Source: Pseudonocardiaceae bacterium
GTDB lineage: Bacteria > Actinomycetota > Actinomycetes > Mycobacteriales > Pseudonocardiaceae
Length of the DNA: 18,741 bases
Direction: 5' to 3'
NCBI GenBank assembly: GCA_025937115.1
Contig: JAICSB010000016.1
Location: 1-18,741, forward strand
Each line of letters begins with the position of its first letter. Positions within the stretch are counted from its first letter, which is position 1. Position numbers and translations under genes: made by a program. Shown here in pieces: positions 1 through 6,661 of the stretch. The notes under the pieces are model-generated. The model had not been told where the DNA came from and made no database searches. It saw only the letters and a program-made list of their open reading frames with translations.

Positions 1-1
1 C

Positions 2-100
2 GACCGGCGTGCCTACTCACCCGTCCTCCGCCAAGCCGACCTACCCGCAACGACCGTCCCCTGGTGGGGCAACCGCACCCTGCACTACGAATTCGCCTGA
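2..100 (+). CDS. C-terminal end of an unidentified protein (partial)
   Basis: An open frame runs from the window edge to a TGA at 98-100 and gives 32 residues, ending in PWWGNRTLHYEFA. The composition looks like a folded protein tail and not a random frame. The gene ends 33 bases before the convergent hycE stop, with a small hairpin between them, which fits a real 3' end. I do not recognise the family from so short a piece, so no function is offered. Confidence 0.5.
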   Translation, partial: DRRAYSPVLRQADLPATTVPWWGNRTLHYEFA

Positions 101-119
101 CCCTTGCCCCAACCAACTG

Positions 120-133
120 CGCGGAAATCCGCG
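120..133. terminator. Short hairpin between convergent genes
   Basis: CGCGG-AAAT-CCGCG forms a 5-bp stem with a four-base loop, directly beside the hycE stop codon (134-136) and 20 bases after the plus-strand stop. Its symmetry would let it act in both directions. There is no T-tract, which is common for actinobacterial terminators, so the role is inferred from position. Confidence 0.4.
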
Positions 134-1648
134 TTAGCGAGCACTCCCCGCGACGGTCAGCCAGAAGCTGGCCTCGATGATCGGTACATCGGTGAACACG
201 TTCTGCGCGCGGACCGCGTCGTCGAAAGCCCGCCAGTTGCGCACCGACGCCGGCCGCAACCGCACATGCTCGATCCGGCCGCCCGCACCGAGCTGCACCC
301 AGGCCAGCGACTCGCCGCGGGAGGACTCCGCCCAGCCCAGCCCCAATCCGTGCCCGGGCGGAACGTCGATGGTGCCGGCGGACACCCCGGCGCCGGTCAA
401 TTCACCCAACAGCCGGACCGACTCGTCGACCTCGGCGCACATCACCTGCATCCGAGCCAGCGCGTCGCCAGCCGACCGCTGCGCGAGCCTAGGCGCCACC
501 TCGTCGTACGGCGCCACCGGATGATCACAGCGGCAGTCGGTGGCCTGGCCGCTGGCCCGCGCCACCGGCCCGACCAGGCCGAGCCGCTGCGCCTGCTCGC
601 CTGTCAGTAGGCCGGTAGCCTCCAGCCGGTCCAGGAACGAGTTGGTGCGCATCAGCGCGTCGGTGACTCGGCGCAGCTCGTCGTGGGCGCCCGGCAGCAG
701 CCGTCGCAGTGCCTCGAGGTCGGGTGTGCGGGTGACCCCGCCGACGTCGAGCACCCCGAACAGGTAGCGGTGCCCGAACACCGCCGCATTGAGCCGCAGG
801 AACTGCTCCAGCGCGATCTCGGCCTGAGCCTGGCCGACCGAAAGGCCGGTCGACTGGCACATCGCCGCGATCGCCGCCGCGTGGTTGTACAGCCGCTCTA
901 GCTCCAGCGCGCAGCCACGGCTGCGGGCCAGCCCACCACGGACCTCGACGCCGGCCGCGGCCTCCACCGCGGCGGCAAAGGCCCAACTGTTGGCTACAGC
1001 CGACAAACCTTCCATCCGCTCGACAAGGAACAGCGCGTCCCCCGGCGACCGCCCGTGCAACCGCTGCTGCACGCCGCGGTGCTTGTGCCAGGTGAACAGG
1101 TAAAGGTCGACGACCTCCTCGCCGCTGGTGACCAGGCCGTAGTACAGCGACTCGGCGCCGGCCCCGCGCACGGGACCGACCGGGAACTCGAAGGCCTCGC
1201 CGCCGACCGTGTGCGGGCTGTGGGTGTCCTGGGATAGCGGCGCGGTGGTGCCCGGCCACAGCCCGTTGCCGCCCGCGTGCGGCGGCACCGCCACCCGGTT
1301 GAGCAAAGTCCCGGCCGGCCGCACGCCGTGCTGCTCGTAGAGTTCGCCCTGCTCGGCGAAGACCGCAGGGTCGATCTCGGACAACGCCGGGTAGGTATCG
1401 CCGGTGACCGGGGTGCGCAGCACGAGGAAGCGCCGCTCGGCATCCAGCGCGTAGACCAGGTGCAGTGTGACTGGTGGTCCGGCCGAGCCGAACAGGTCGG
1501 CCAGGCGCGTTCCCGGTGTGCCGACCAGCGCGTGCACTGCGGGTTCCAGGTTGGCGGCTGGTACGTCGGTCAGCTCGACACCCGAGCCGAGGCGAGTCAC
1601 CGGCAGGTCCGCGAGGGCGCCGGCCCGGCGGCGCAGTATGTCGGTCAT
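134..1648 (-). CDS. hycE: HycE-like large subunit of a group 4 hydrogenase-related complex, lacking NiFe cysteines
   Basis: This 504-residue protein fuses an N-terminal NuoC-like part to a NuoD/hydrogenase-large-subunit-like part. The motif around ALELERLYNH and the C-terminal DVPIIEAS stretch are typical of HycE/HyfG/NuoD proteins, and the length is close to mycobacterial HycE (about 490). The start is the ATG at 1648, overlapping the hycQ stop by 4 bases; an upstream in-frame start at 1702 would run deep into hycQ. In active group 4 hydrogenases the metal is held by RxCGxC near the middle and DPCxxC at the end. Here the equivalents are R211-M-E-G-L-S216 and W496-L-T-V-A-G501, so the four cysteines are replaced by E213, S216, T498 and G501. 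It should therefore not hold NiFe. The likely role is as the peripheral arm of a membrane complex of the Ehr type; its redox partner is unknown. Confidence 0.88.
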   Translation of the reverse strand: MTDILRRRAGALADLPVTRLGSGVELTDVPAANLEPAVHALVGTPGTRLADLFGSAGPPVTLHLVYALDAERRFLVLRTPVTGDTYPALSEIDPAVFAEQGELYEQHGVRPAGTLLNRVAVPPHAGGNGLWPGTTAPLSQDTHSPHTVGGEAFEFPVGPVRGAGAESLYYGLVTSGEEVVDLYLFTWHKHRGVQQRLHGRSPGDALFLVERMEGLSAVANSWAFAAAVEAAAGVEVRGGLARSRGCALELERLYNHAAAIAAMCQSTGLSVGQAQAEIALEQFLRLNAAVFGHRYLFGVLDVGGVTRTPDLEALRRLLPGAHDELRRVTDALMRTNSFLDRLEATGLLTGEQAQRLGLVGPVARASGQATDCRCDHPVAPYDEVAPRLAQRSAGDALARMQVMCAEVDESVRLLGELTGAGVSAGTIDVPPGHGLGLGWAESSRGESLAWVQLGAGGRIEHVRLRPASVRNWRAFDDAVRAQNVFTDVPIIEASFWLTVAGSAR

Positions 1649-3129
1649 GAGATCGCCCCGATCGAGCTCATGATCGCGTGGTCGAGACCGCCCGGAACCC
1701 ATACCCCGAGCAGCAGCAACCCCGCCATGCCGGCCACCAACGGTAGCCCCGCCAGCACCCGCTCTGACGAGGTGGGGTAAGCCCGCAGCACACCGGGCGA
1801 CGGACCGGTGACCATGCCGGTGACGCTCCGCGAGAGCCCGACGAAGGCCACCGCCAGCAGCAGCAACAGCAGCGCGGGTAGCACAGGATTGGACAGGGTG
1901 AAGCCGGCTCGCACGATCGTCAGTTCGGACAGGAACAGCCCGAACGGCGGCGAGCCGAGGATCGCCAAGGTGGCCAGCAGCAGCACTCCTCCGGTCAGCG
2001 GAAGTGCGCTGAGCAGGCCACGAACGTCGCGGGTCTCCCGGCTGTGATAGGCGAGCACGACGTCACCGCTGGTGAGGAAGAGCACGGATTTGCCGATCGC
2101 GTGGTTGAGCGTGTGCAGTAGCGCGCCGTAGAGCCCGAGCGTGCCGCCGAAACCCAGGGCGATCGCGATGATGCCCATGTGCTCCACGGAGGAGTAGGCG
2201 AACAGCCGTTTGAAGTTGCCCCGCCGCACCATGAACAACACGCCGACGACCATCGAGAGGAAGCCGAAGGCGAGCAGCACGTGCCGGACGTAGCCCGTGC
2301 CCAACCCCACCTGGGCGATCGCCAGGAACCGGATGATCGCGTACATGCCCGTGTTGAGCAGCGCGGCCGAGAGCATCGCGCTCGCCGGGCTGGGCGCCTC
2401 GGCGTGGGCGTCGGGCAGCCAGGTGTGCATCGGGGCCAGGCCGACCTTGGTGCCGTAGCCCACCACCGCGAGCAGGAAGGCCAGTCGCAGGTTGGGGTGC
2501 GAGAGCTCGGCGGCGTGGGCGTAGAGGAACGGCCACGCCAGCCGCAGGTTCGACGTCAGCTGCAGTGCTGAGCCGGAGTAGAACAGGAACAGTGTGCCGA
2601 CCAGCGCGATCGTCACCCCGAGCGAGCTGATGATCACATATTTCCAGGCGGCCTCCAGCGACCGGGCCTTGGCTTCCAGACCGACCAGCACCACGCTGGC
2701 CAGCGTGCTGCCCTCGATGAGGACGAACAGCAGGCCGAGGTTGCCGGTCTCCAGTGAGGCGAGCATGAGGCTGGCGAACAACCCGAAGAACACGAAGTAC
2801 AGCCGGACCTGTAGTGCGCTCAGCACCCCTGCCTGCTCCTCAGCGCGCAGATAGGCCGCCGAGCCGAGCGAGGCGACCAGCACCACCAGCGCCACGGTGA
2901 GCAGGAAGAATGTTCCGAGCGCGTCGACGTAGACGAACCCCGATGCGGCGCTGACCGGACCGCGGCCGAGCACGTGCACCATCAGCGAGACGACCAGCGC
3001 GAGCGTTGCGACCGCGCCGGCGATCGCGGCGTAACCGGCGCCTCGGGCTCGGGCGCCACCGGCCGCGGCCAGCGTTCCGGCCAGCGGGAAGGCGGCGATG
3101 AGGGCGACTGAGGTGAGCACGGCCGTCAT
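1645..3129 (-). CDS. hycQ: HycQ/HyfF-like antiporter-type membrane subunit
   Basis: This 494-residue, strongly hydrophobic protein has about 14 membrane segments and belongs to the NuoL/M/N, HyfF and Mrp-antiporter family that moves protons or ions in complex I-like enzymes. The family signature lies around residues 224-255, with K228 followed by HTWLPDAHAEAPSPASA. E139, in FVLIEGSTL, sits where the conserved channel glutamate is expected. These residues are intact, so ion movement remains plausible even though the partner HycE lacks its metal site. The ATG at 3129 overlaps the hycP stop by 4 bases, and its own stop overlaps the hycE start by 4 bases, indicating translational coupling. The order D-P-Q-E matches M. 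tuberculosis Rv0084-Rv0087. Confidence 0.9.
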   Translation of the reverse strand: MTAVLTSVALIAAFPLAGTLAAAGGARARGAGYAAIAGAVATLALVVSLMVHVLGRGPVSAASGFVYVDALGTFFLLTVALVVLVASLGSAAYLRAEEQAGVLSALQVRLYFVFFGLFASLMLASLETGNLGLLFVLIEGSTLASVVLVGLEAKARSLEAAWKYVIISSLGVTIALVGTLFLFYSGSALQLTSNLRLAWPFLYAHAAELSHPNLRLAFLLAVVGYGTKVGLAPMHTWLPDAHAEAPSPASAMLSAALLNTGMYAIIRFLAIAQVGLGTGYVRHVLLAFGFLSMVVGVLFMVRRGNFKRLFAYSSVEHMGIIAIALGFGGTLGLYGALLHTLNHAIGKSVLFLTSGDVVLAYHSRETRDVRGLLSALPLTGGVLLLATLAILGSPPFGLFLSELTIVRAGFTLSNPVLPALLLLLLAVAFVGLSRSVTGMVTGPSPGVLRAYPTSSERVLAGLPLVAGMAGLLLLGVWVPGGLDHAIMSSIGAIS

Positions 3130-3800
3130 CCCCGCAATCCGCGCAGCTCGGTGGCACTGGCCTCAGCAAGCTGGCGAGTCAGGCCGGAGACGTACACCAG
3201 CATGATCAGTACAGCGGCGGCCAGGTCGAGGAAGACGCCGGCCTCGACGATGAATGGGAAGGTGGCCACCAGCGTGATCGCGCCCAGGAACACGCCGTTC
3301 TCCAGGATCAGCCAGCCGATCAGCTGGGCCACCGTGTGCCGGCGGACCACCATGGTCAGCCCACCCAGCAGGATCACCGCGGTGGAGATCGGCACCACCG
3401 CCGCGGCGACCAGCCCGGCGGGCAGGTTCGCCGGCCGGGTCACCAGGTAGGCGAACGCGGTGAGGACACCGCCGAGGATGAGCGACGTCGACAGCCCGGT
3501 GGAAACGGCCACATCCCGTTTGAGCTCCAGCCGGACGATGAGCATCCGCCTGGCGATGGTCGGAATGCCGACACCCTTGATCGCGAGCGTGAGCAGCGCG
3601 AGCACCCAGAGCTCCGGGCGCCCGAACTGGTAGGCCACCACGCCCGTCGCGAACGACAATACGATCGACTGCGCCCCGTAGTAGGTGACGTAGCGGCTGA
3701 ACAGCTTCGAGCCCAGGCAAGCGAAGCCGCACAGCAGAATCAATACGCCAGCCAGGTCCAGCAGCACACCGGCGGCCGAGGTGGCGGACAGACTCTCCAT
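3126..3800 (-). CDS. hycP: HycP/HyfE-like membrane subunit
   Basis: This 224-residue membrane protein has about seven hydrophobic segments and resembles HyfE/HycP, a NuoK-related subunit of group 4 hydrogenase-like complexes. Mycobacterial HycP is about 220 residues. I chose the ATG at 3800, starting MESLSATSAAG, 4 bases after the hycD stop. An in-frame TTG at 3815 would add five residues (MGAEH) and overlap hycD; it cannot be excluded because neither site has a strong ribosome-binding site. Charged residues interrupt the central segments, as expected for a subunit in an ion path. The 3' end overlaps the hycQ start. Confidence 0.85.
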   Translation of the reverse strand: MESLSATSAAGVLLDLAGVLILLCGFACLGSKLFSRYVTYYGAQSIVLSFATGVVAYQFGRPELWVLALLTLAIKGVGIPTIARRMLIVRLELKRDVAVSTGLSTSLILGGVLTAFAYLVTRPANLPAGLVAAAVVPISTAVILLGGLTMVVRRHTVAQLIGWLILENGVFLGAITLVATFPFIVEAGVFLDLAAAVLIMLVYVSGLTRQLAEASATELRGLRG

Positions 3801-3804
3801 GTGC

Positions 3805-4761
3805 TCAGCCCCCAATCACATAGGAGGTCACGATGCCGAGCAGGGCGAGCAGGAACGACGCGCCGAGGAACTCGGCGATCCGGAAAAACCGCAGTTTGGC
3901 GAACGAGCTGTCGATGATCACGATCGCCAGACCACACAGCGCGAGCTTGCCGGCCAGAGCGAGGATCGCCAGCAGGCCACCAGGTAGGTCGTCGGCGCCG
4001 GCCAGCCCCCAGGGCAGCACGAAGACGTTCATGAAGATCGACGAGAGCAGGAACAACTTCATCCAACTGCCCCATTTGACCAACGCGTAGAGCCGTCCGG
4101 AGTACTCCAGCGCGCGCCCTTCCTCGATCATCGAGATTTCGGTGCTCCCGGTCGGGTTGTCGATCGGGATGCGTCCGCCTTCGACCAGCACCAGTAGGAA
4201 GAACGCGACCAGGCCGAGCAGGTGGGTGGGCAGCACGATGACGTAAGGCGACGACGCCACCGCGTGGTTCATCAGATACGGGTTGTCCGAGGCCGAGACC
4301 GCGCCGACGGTGAAGAACACCAGGATCAGGGCCGGCTCCGCGAGGCTGCCCACCCAGCTGGCCCGGCTGGCGCCCAGTCCACCCAGCGGGCTCGCGGTGT
4401 CCAGCCCGGCCAGCGACATCGCGAAGCTGGCCAGGGTCAGCACGAAAGCCCCGCCGATCAGATCGCCGAGAAAGGCTAATGGCAGCGGTTCGTTGGTGAT
4501 GATCGGCACGATTGCTGAGACCGTGAGATAGCAGGCGAAGGCGACGAAGGGAACGACCCGGAAGATCCACGATGCCTGGTCGCTGACCGCAGTGCTTTTG
4601 CGGAGCAGCTTGGCGAGATCGCGATACGGCTGCCAGACGCTCGGCCCGCGCTTGGATGCCACCACCGCTTCGGCTCGAGTTATCACACCGGAGTACAGCG
4701 GAGCCAGCCCAACAACCACCGCGCTCTGCACAATCTGCAGCGCAACCTCACGCAACACCAC
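3805..4761 (-). CDS. hycD: HycD/HyfC-like membrane anchor subunit (NuoH family)
   Basis: This 318-residue protein has about eight membrane segments and belongs to the NuoH/HycD family, which anchors the peripheral arm of complex I-like enzymes to the membrane. Supporting motifs are SKRGPSVWQPYRDLAKLLRK on the first cytoplasmic loop and IEEGRALEYSGRLYALVKWG near residue 215, both typical of HyfC/HycD. The start is GTG at 4761 (a second GTG follows directly), with GGGAGGT four bases upstream. It is the first gene of the operon in this window. The Rv0081-Rv0083 counterparts that precede it in M. tuberculosis are absent; the upstream sequence leads to a divergent stress-protein gene. The promoter should lie in 4762-4900, but I find no clear -10/-35 pair. 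Confidence 0.9.
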   Translation of the reverse strand: MVLREVALQIVQSAVVVGLAPLYSGVITRAEAVVASKRGPSVWQPYRDLAKLLRKSTAVSDQASWIFRVVPFVAFACYLTVSAIVPIITNEPLPLAFLGDLIGGAFVLTLASFAMSLAGLDTASPLGGLGASRASWVGSLAEPALILVFFTVGAVSASDNPYLMNHAVASSPYVIVLPTHLLGLVAFFLLVLVEGGRIPIDNPTGSTEISMIEEGRALEYSGRLYALVKWGSWMKLFLLSSIFMNVFVLPWGLAGADDLPGGLLAILALAGKLALCGLAIVIIDSSFAKLRFFRIAEFLGASFLLALLGIVTSYVIGG

Positions 4762-4931
4762 GCGTACCTCCCTCTGGAAAGCCCAGATGTGAGGTAGAAG
4801 CCATCAGCCGTAGCGTTTCGCGGGCTTCATCGCGTGGCGCATGTTGAGAATACACCGCATGGTCCGAAGTAGGCGACCGCTCCGGGCGTGCAGATTGCGA
4901 CCGCAGTCAGCGCAGCGACTTGTTCGTAATT

Positions 4932-4947
4932 CTCCTCTGGTGAGGAG
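4932..4947 (+). promoter_or_regulatory. Hairpin covering a GAGGAG ribosome-binding site
   Basis: CTCCTC-TGGT-GAGGAG is a perfect 6-bp stem with a four-base loop in the 276-base gap between divergent hycD and the usp gene. The 3' arm is a good ribosome-binding site, six bases before an in-frame GTG at 4954. Folding would hide it. A second, unobstructed start (GGGAGG, then ATG 5038) exists downstream, so the hairpin matters only if GTG 4954 is used. A weak -10-like TAGGAT lies at 4961-4966. The rest of the gap shows no further structure I can support. Confidence 0.4.
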
Positions 4948-5037
4948 TAGCCGGTGCCGGTAGGATATAGCGGCATTCAAGCTGAGGATTGTCCCGGATG
5001 CCGATGTAGCGTCGGGTCCCCGGCCTGGGAGGCGTCG

Positions 5038-5558
5038 ATGAATTCTCCCGCTTTTACCCGAGTGCTCGTCGGCTGGGACGGTTCGCCTGGCGCCACCCGC
5101 AGTCTCGCGGCCGCCTGCCGCCTGGCCACCGACGCGAGTGAAGTCTTGGCCCTAGCCGTCGTCCCGTCATACGCACACGTCGAGGCTACCGAAGACCGCG
5201 ACGAGGCAGTCGCTGAGATCAAAGTGCCCCTCCAGCGGCGCTACGAGCAGGTCAGGGCCACGCTGCCGCCAACACCACGGGTGTCCCTGGAATTGAGGGT
5301 GACCAGGTCGCCGAGGCGCTGCTGAGCTATTCGCTGCAACACAACTACGACCTGCTTGTGCTCGGGCTACACGGCAACGAAGGCGAAATCCATCGCAAGC
5401 TGGGACATGTGGCCAGCCATGTGGTCAAGGCGGGATGCTGCCCGGTGCTGTTGATGCCGACCGAGGCCAGCGCATCGCGGCCAAGGGAGCTCTCGCGAAC
5501 CGGCGTGCGGCGGAGTCTGCTGCATTTTGGCCGTCGCGCAAACGCGGAACTCAGCTAG
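5038..5558 (+). pseudogene. Universal stress protein (UspA family), frameshifted
   Basis: Residues from ATG 5038 read TRVLVGWDGSPGATRSLAAA, the nucleotide-binding N-terminus of UspA proteins, and this frame stops at 5325. The second half continues in another frame from about 5295 as EGDQVAEALLSYSLQHNYDLLVLG and ends at a TAG at 5556-5558. The two halves join if one base has been lost around 5287-5300, so this is either a single-base deletion or an assembly error. The C-terminal ATP-binding motif (G-2x-G-9x-G-S/T) is present as GLHG, nine residues, GH; the usual serine or threonine is histidine. ATG 5038 has GGGAGG five bases upstream; an alternative GTG at 4954 would add 28 residues including a DCPGCRC stretch. 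The stop overlaps the convergent gene's stop by 4 bases. Confidence 0.8.
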
Positions 5559-5971
5559 CGGCCCAGTAGCCTGCGCCACAAACGCCAACCGGGCATTCGA
5601 GGAGATCCGTCCGCGCGGCGGGCGAGCTCGGCGATCGCGCCGCGCCGGGTGCGGCGTGTCGCGACCGGCCAGCTGTGGTCGGGCAGCACCACGACCCAGT
5701 GCTTTGCGCTGCGTCGAACGCGGCCGACCACCACGCCGTCCACGGCGACGACGACGATCACCGGACTGTTCGGGAACAGCCGGGTCCAGCGCACCGAACG
5801 GGTTCCGCTTAATTGGGTGGCGGCCTGCTCGTCGTAGACCCGCCATTTCTCCGCGTACACGATGCTTTCCGCCGCGCGGACCACGTCTGGCAACGCAGCG
5901 TTACCTGCCTGCTCGCGTGGGGTTGCGTAGCTCAGGTCCTCTGCTGGCCGCCTGCGATGGAGTCTGCTCAT
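5555..5971 (-). CDS. Conserved-looking protein of unknown function, 138 residues
   Basis: This protein has a basic, proline-poor N-terminus, a hydrophobic beta-like stretch (PVIVVVAVDGVVVGRV, about residues 69-84), and a very basic C-terminus ending in RMPGWRLWRRLLGR. There is no signal peptide or true membrane helix. The start is ATG 5971 because GGGAGGGG lies just before it; the open frame continues upstream to 6136, but that would run through the structured RNA element at 6047-6111. I do not recognise a family. Its leader contains one of the three repeated RNA elements, which suggests that it answers to the same signal as the transporter genes on the other side of the intergenic region. 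Confidence 0.65.
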   Translation of the reverse strand: MSRLHRRRPAEDLSYATPREQAGNAALPDVVRAAESIVYAEKWRVYDEQAATQLSGTRSVRWTRLFPNSPVIVVVAVDGVVVGRVRRSAKHWVVVLPDHSWPVATRRTRRGAIAELARRADGSPRMPGWRLWRRLLGR

Positions 5972-6046
5972 AGCCCCTCCCGGTTCACCGGGGCGGAGCG
6001 CAGTGAAGCTAGCGTGATCCGCAGAGCCGCTGCGTGTCCGCCCGAT

Positions 6047-6111
6047 CCCCGTTCGTCGCTCGAACAGGGACCGTTGGCGGGCCTTCCGCAATTCTGGCGG
6101 GCCCCTCCGCC
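6047..6111 (-). promoter_or_regulatory. Riboswitch-like RNA element, copy 1, with overlapping hairpin
   Basis: Read on the minus strand, GGCG/CGCC (6111-6108 with 6099-6096) closes loop GAGGGGCC; linker AGAATT follows; a second hairpin is GCGG-AAGGC-CCGC (6089-6077); then comes CAACGGTCCCT (6076-6066). GGTCCCT can pair with AGGGGCC of the first loop, giving a pseudoknot. A competing 9-bp hairpin, CCCTGTTCG-AGCGA-CGAACGGGG (6069-6047), uses the same CCCT, so both cannot form together. It lies in the leader of the 138-residue gene. The topology resembles the fluoride riboswitch, but core bases differ. Confidence 0.6.
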
Positions 6112-6120
6112 ATGCCGTCC

Positions 6121-6147
6121 ACGATACCGCCGTCATCCTGCTGTCAG
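6121..6147 (-). promoter_or_regulatory. Candidate promoter for the minus-strand gene
   Basis: On the minus strand CTGACA (6147-6142) and TATCGT (6126-6121) are separated by 15 bases, slightly short of the usual spacing. Transcription would begin near 6114, just before the RNA element at 6111. That position is what a leader riboswitch needs, and is the main reason to list it. Confidence 0.35.
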
Positions 6148-6191
6148 CCGCTGGCCACCGGGTGGATGTCTAGCCACCACGCGGTCGTGCA

Positions 6192-6197
6192 TACTAT
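6192..6197 (+). promoter_or_regulatory. Candidate -10 box (TACTAT) for the plus-strand set
   Basis: TACTAT fits the actinobacterial TANNNT -10 pattern and would start RNA near 6204, some ten bases before the plus-strand RNA element. No good -35 is visible about 17 bases upstream. Listed because its position mirrors the candidate promoter on the other strand. Confidence 0.3.
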
Positions 6198-6214
6198 GGT
6201 CAATCACGTGAGAC

Positions 6215-6276
6215 GGCGGAGGGGCCCGCCGCTAGCCGTGGCATTCGCCACCAACGGTCCCTACCCGATGGGTAGG
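6215..6276 (+). promoter_or_regulatory. Riboswitch-like RNA element, copy 2, with terminator-like hairpin
   Basis: GGCG/CGCC (6215-6218 with 6227-6230) closes loop GAGGGGCC; linker GCTAGCC follows; the second hairpin is GTGGC-ATTC-GCCAC (6238-6251); then comes CAACGGTCCCT (6252-6262). GGTCCCT (6256-6262) can pair with AGGGGCC in the first loop. A perfect hairpin CCTACCC-GAT-GGGTAGG (6260-6276) overlaps that strand by three bases and is followed by a T-rich run (6280-6292), as in a terminator. Its first 16 bases are the exact reverse complement of 6096-6111, so copies 1 and 2 sit back to back between divergent genes. Confidence 0.62.
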
Positions 6277-6346
6277 CGGTTGTGTGTCTCTTTCACTGAC
6301 GTCTAATCCCGGGAAACGCGAGCACGCCGCGAATCGGGGAGGAGCT

Positions 6347-6613
6347 TTGGCGAAGGTTAGCGAGGAGGAAGTACTGCTATTGTGGCGCGCTCTTCGGCAT
6401 TTACGTTCTGGTAAAGCCCCGCCGTGCGCGCCACGGGGCAGACCGCCCCGCAGCGAATGTCCACTTTACCGTAAGTGTAACCGCTGGAGCGGACCGGATG
6501 ATTACCGTCTCAGCATGGAGGAAACTGTGGAGCAAACCGAGCGTCGCCGCGCCCGATGGCCTTGTAGCCGGATTCTGGAACTATTGGGCCCCGACACATC
6601 CCGGATTTGCTAA
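6347..6613 (+). CDS. Small Cys-containing protein, 88 residues, unknown
   Basis: This ORF begins at TTG 6347, two bases after a strong GGGGAGGAG that ends at 6344. The protein starts MAKVSEEEVLLLWRALRHL, probably a helix, then has a Cys/Pro-rich basic middle with SECPLYRKCNRW and a further charged stretch. There are five cysteines but no known metal-site pattern that I recognise. It ends 48 bases before the MFS gene and would share its leader with the riboswitch-like element at 6215-6276. The start could also be further upstream at 6284, but that has no ribosome-binding site and begins inside the T-rich run after the hairpin. Codon use is less GC-biased than in its neighbours, so its reality is not certain. 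Confidence 0.45.
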   Translation: MAKVSEEEVLLLWRALRHLRSGKAPPCAPRGRPPRSECPLYRKCNRWSGPDDYRLSMEETVEQTERRRARWPCSRILELLGPDTSRIC

Positions 6614-6661
6614 CCGAGGCGGCCACCAACCCGTGATCGCGATTGAAGTCGTCTCCTGGCC

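Noticed and set aside
525..1259. Long open frames antisense to or out of frame with hycE and other genes
   Set aside because: Arg/Pro/Ala-rich translations without domains, produced by high-GC codon bias across real genes.
4861..4878. Possible DosR/DevR box (GGTCC...GGCGACC) upstream of hycD
   Set aside because: The two halves do not match the GGGAC-4-GTCCC pattern. The mycobacterial hyc genes made it tempting, but the sequence does not support it.
6066..6080. GGGACCGTTGG read as a DNA operator half-site
   Set aside because: It is conserved in all three copies, but the partner half is not palindromic, and conservation extends through a foldable RNA. Kept as a lesser alternative only.
5972..6136. 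N-terminal extension of the 138-residue protein
   Set aside because: The open frame continues, but the added residues have no family character, and the extension would cover the RNA element. ATG 5971 has a strong ribosome-binding site.
6066..6262. Inverted arms as ends of a small transposable element (MITE)
   Set aside because: The perfect 16-mer and 12-mer arms suggest this at first, but a third single copy at 10334-10382 without a partner, and hairpins that change sequence yet keep pairing, fit divergent leader RNAs better. No target-site duplication was seen.
6280..6307. Promoter TTGTGT-16-TCTAAT just before the small ORF
   Set aside because: The -35 is poor and the region doubles as the T-rich tail after the hairpin at 6260-6276. 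A promoter upstream of the RNA element is needed if the element is a leader. Cannot be fully excluded.
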